DNA of 6,795 bases from contig NZ_JAJEPW010000100.1 of NCBI RefSeq assembly GCF_020687045.1, forward strand, positions 1 through 6,795, in the 5' to 3' direction. Below, piece after piece: positions 5,759-6,795 of this stretch. The notes below the pieces were generated by a model. The model did no database searches. It saw only the letters and a list, made by a program, of their open reading frames with translations, and was not told the DNA's origin. The translations under genes and the position numbers were made by a program. This stretch comes from Vescimonas cirricatena (lineage in GTDB: Bacteria; Bacillota; Clostridia; Oscillospirales; Oscillospiraceae). How positions within the stretch are numbered: the stretch's first letter is position 1; every line of letters starts with the position of its first letter.

Positions 5759-6294
5759 CCGAGCAGAAACATATTATCTGGAGCAGCGATCCGGACTACG
5801 AGGATTGGAGGGGCGATCTGGAGGAACAGTACCCCGAGCTTTCTGAGCAGGAACGGATGGAATTGATGGTCGAGCAGAACAACGACTATCTCGATGACGA
5901 GCGGTGCAATCTGAACATTCAGCTCTCCCGCCCCATTCTGCTGATCGCAGACATCGGCCGATGGGATGGGCGGTATCCCGGTTATGCCGAGATCAAAAGC
6001 GGCAATATCCGCGATTGCCTGTATTCCAAGATGGACTATTCCACATGGTATGTAGACCGGCTGGGCGATCTGCGCTGCGATGCCGTACATCACGACGGCA
6101 CGAACCATTATCTCTACCGTGCCTACAAGGAGAATGTGAGCGAAGCACAGATCGACCGGCTGAAAGAAAAGCTATACAGCGGCACCGCCACCCGCGCCGA
6201 TGTGACCCGTGTGACAAAGCGCCTGGGCGATGAGATCGGGCGGGTCTACGGCTGGCGGTTTCCGCCCGTCCGGGAAGCGGCGCGAGAAAGATAG
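5755..6294 (+). CDS. Acidic conserved ICE protein of unknown function
   Basis: A 179-residue soluble protein that I recognise only as a type recurrent in clostridial ICEs, without a known role. The first 49 residues are strikingly acidic (17 Asp/Glu against 3 Lys/Arg) and aromatic (IIWSSDPDYEDW). The core contains RPILLIADIGRWDGR (about 59-73), GNIRDCLYS and LGDLRCDAVHHDGTNHYLY; the latter is the most conserved-looking stretch, with adjacent His residues. The last third is basic, from TRADVTRVTKRLGDEIGRVYGW to a RER end. There is no signal peptide or membrane segment. The start overlaps the previous stop as ATGA, with AGGTG (5743-5747) about 7 bases upstream. Charge partitioning could suit a nucleic-acid-mimicking or anti-restriction role, but nothing specific supports that. 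Its size resembles ArdA, yet I do not see an ArdA motif. Confidence 0.7.
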   Translation: MTEQKHIIWSSDPDYEDWRGDLEEQYPELSEQERMELMVEQNNDYLDDERCNLNIQLSRPILLIADIGRWDGRYPGYAEIKSGNIRDCLYSKMDYSTWYVDRLGDLRCDAVHHDGTNHYLYRAYKENVSEAQIDRLKEKLYSGTATRADVTRVTKRLGDEIGRVYGWRFPPVREAARER

Positions 6295-6676
6295 GAGGAA
6301 AACGGTATGTCTGTTGATGCAAGAAAAGAACGCTTTGAGCTGGTGGAGGTGTTTGACCGTCCCATGCTCTTTACCTGCCTGCGGGTAGACCGAAACACGG
6401 TGCCCAAGGGGCTGTATCTCTATGAGGTACGCAATGACGACGATCAGTGCGGGATCCCCGTGGAGATCGGCCGCTGGATCATGGTTAACCACTGGGGAAC
6501 GCTGCTGTCTGCGACACCCATCAAGCTGGAGCCGAACCGGTACAATAACAACGCCTACCGCCATATCGACCCGGAAAACGACTGGAACTACACCGGCGAT
6601 CTGTGTTCGGCCAAGGAATATATGGATAAATACCTGCTGAAAAAGGACAGGGAAAAACCAAAGGAAAGATAGGAGG
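6286..6676 (+). repeat. Repeated 13-base stop/Shine-Dalgarno junction GAAAGATAGGAGG
   Basis: The identical 13-mer occurs at 6286-6298 and 6664-6676, each spanning the end of one gene and the ribosome binding site of the next. The TAG stop lies within it, and its AG begins the AGGAGG. In each case the next ATG follows after exactly 8 bases. This looks like a reused gene-junction cassette or strong convergent constraint for coupled translation. Confidence 0.6.
6307..6672 (+). CDS. LPD28-like domain protein
   Basis: A 121-residue protein matching the pattern of the large-polyvalent-protein-associated domain LPD28. It has ELVEVFDRPMLFTCLRVDR (11-29), then TVPKGLYLYEVR (31-42), then WIMVNHWGTLLSATPI (57-72), corresponding to the family's pALFTNgRIDRsTvPeGLYaYdLR ... 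vvVNHaGtvlTaePi. These domains occur alone or inside giant proteins of ICEs and phages; their function is unknown. The body is a compact all-beta-looking fold with a basic C-terminal tail, KKDREKPKER. AGGAGG (6293-6298) lies 8 bases before the ATG and begins inside the TAG stop of the preceding gene. The same stop/Shine-Dalgarno arrangement recurs at its own 3' end, 12 bases before the start of the probable giant helicase gene, a neighbour LPD28 proteins commonly have. Confidence 0.75.
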   Translation: MSVDARKERFELVEVFDRPMLFTCLRVDRNTVPKGLYLYEVRNDDDQCGIPVEIGRWIMVNHWGTLLSATPIKLEPNRYNNNAYRHIDPENDWNYTGDLCSAKEYMDKYLLKKDREKPKER

Positions 6677-6684
6677 TGCTGCCC

Positions 6685-6795
6685 ATGGCACGCAGATTTC
6701 AGGAGATCACGGAGGTTTACCGGCAGGAGATCGCCGCACTGGCCCGCGCAGACCGGTGGGCGGCATTTCTGCGCTCTGCCTGCCGGAATTATAAG
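6685..6795 (+). CDS. N-terminus of a probable giant ICE helicase/polyvalent protein (3' partial)
   Basis: Only 37 codons are present before the window ends, all open. The peptide starts MARRFQEITEVYRQEIAAL and ends FLRSACRNYK. That FLrsA.rnYK ending is how the N-terminal region of the very large ICE proteins (ArdC-like N-terminal region plus SNF2/DEAD helicase and methylase parts) typically begins, just before a conserved F.eQLLiyAQRPdAtAv stretch that would lie beyond the window. AGGAGG (6671-6676) is 8 bases upstream, overlapping the TAG of the LPD28-like gene. The assignment is by recall of a short peptide and by gene order, so it is provisional; the next 50 codons would settle it. Confidence 0.55.
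   Translation, partial: MARRFQEITEVYRQEIAALARADRWAAFLRSACRNYK

Larger units (their letters stand above)
1..6795. mobile_element. Internal segment of a probable clostridial integrative and conjugative element
   Basis: The whole window reads as the inside of an ICE; neither end is present. Support comes from the gene set: a cell-wall-anchored SpaA-type protein, then a coupled run of small proteins resembling families common in Tn1549-like clostridial ICEs (PAPS-reductase family, DUF7007-like, DUF4316-like, LPD28-like), then a gene start resembling the giant helicase/polyvalent protein. No relaxase, coupling protein, type IV secretion ATPase, integrase or attachment site is visible, so the ICE call rests on family resemblance recalled from such elements. 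An integrated plasmid or a decayed element is possible. Confidence 0.65.

Noticed and set aside
1..6795. CRISPR array, tRNA, rRNA or insertion sequence
   Set aside because: No regularly spaced repeats, no cloverleaf-like sequence with CCA end and no transposase motif or terminal inverted repeats were seen on either strand.

Overview
The window looks like part of an integrative and conjugative element (ICE) from a gut-type Clostridia (Bacillota, probably Oscillospiraceae or Lachnospiraceae). The evidence is a Gram-positive cell-wall-anchored surface protein, strong AGGAGG ribosome binding sites, and a tightly packed run of small proteins of the kind carried by Tn1549-like clostridial ICEs (DUF7007-like, DUF4316-like and LPD28-like). 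The run leads into the first 37 codons of what resembles the giant helicase/polyvalent protein of such elements. The organism assignment is inference from protein character. All genes lie on the + strand.

Layout. (1) 1-1455: the 3' part of a multi-domain SpaA/Cna-B surface protein ending in a VPQTGD sorting signal, closed by a strong terminator (1461-1490). (2) 1491-3463: an AT-richer cargo block with its own sigma-A promoter (TTGACA-N17-TACAAT, 1599-1627), operator-like inverted repeats, a two-gene AbiE-type (type IV) toxin-antitoxin module (AbiEi-like antitoxin/regulator 1674-2654, AbiEii-like nucleotidyltransferase 2666-3421) and its own hairpin (3429-3463). (3) 3464-3591: a short non-coding stretch holding a second, near-copy of the terminator hairpin at 3537-3566. 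(4) 3592-6795: a GC-richer, translationally coupled ICE operon: a PAPS-reductase-family PP-loop protein with a Cys cluster, a DUF7007-like protein, a 320-aa DUF4316-like protein, an acidic 179-aa protein, an LPD28-like protein, and the start of a probable giant helicase gene. Gene junctions are ATGA or TAATG overlaps, or a TAG stop that is itself part of the next Shine-Dalgarno sequence.

How it fits together. The operon is probably conjugation-linked accessory or anti-host-defence machinery, with most functions unknown. The surface protein could act in adhesion or mating contact. The AbiE module would give phage abortive infection and/or element stabilisation. Its base composition, private promoter and terminator, and flanking near-duplicate hairpins suggest it was acquired later, at a cargo site between the surface-protein gene and the operon. 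No RNA gene, CRISPR array, integrase, insertion sequence or origin was recognised.
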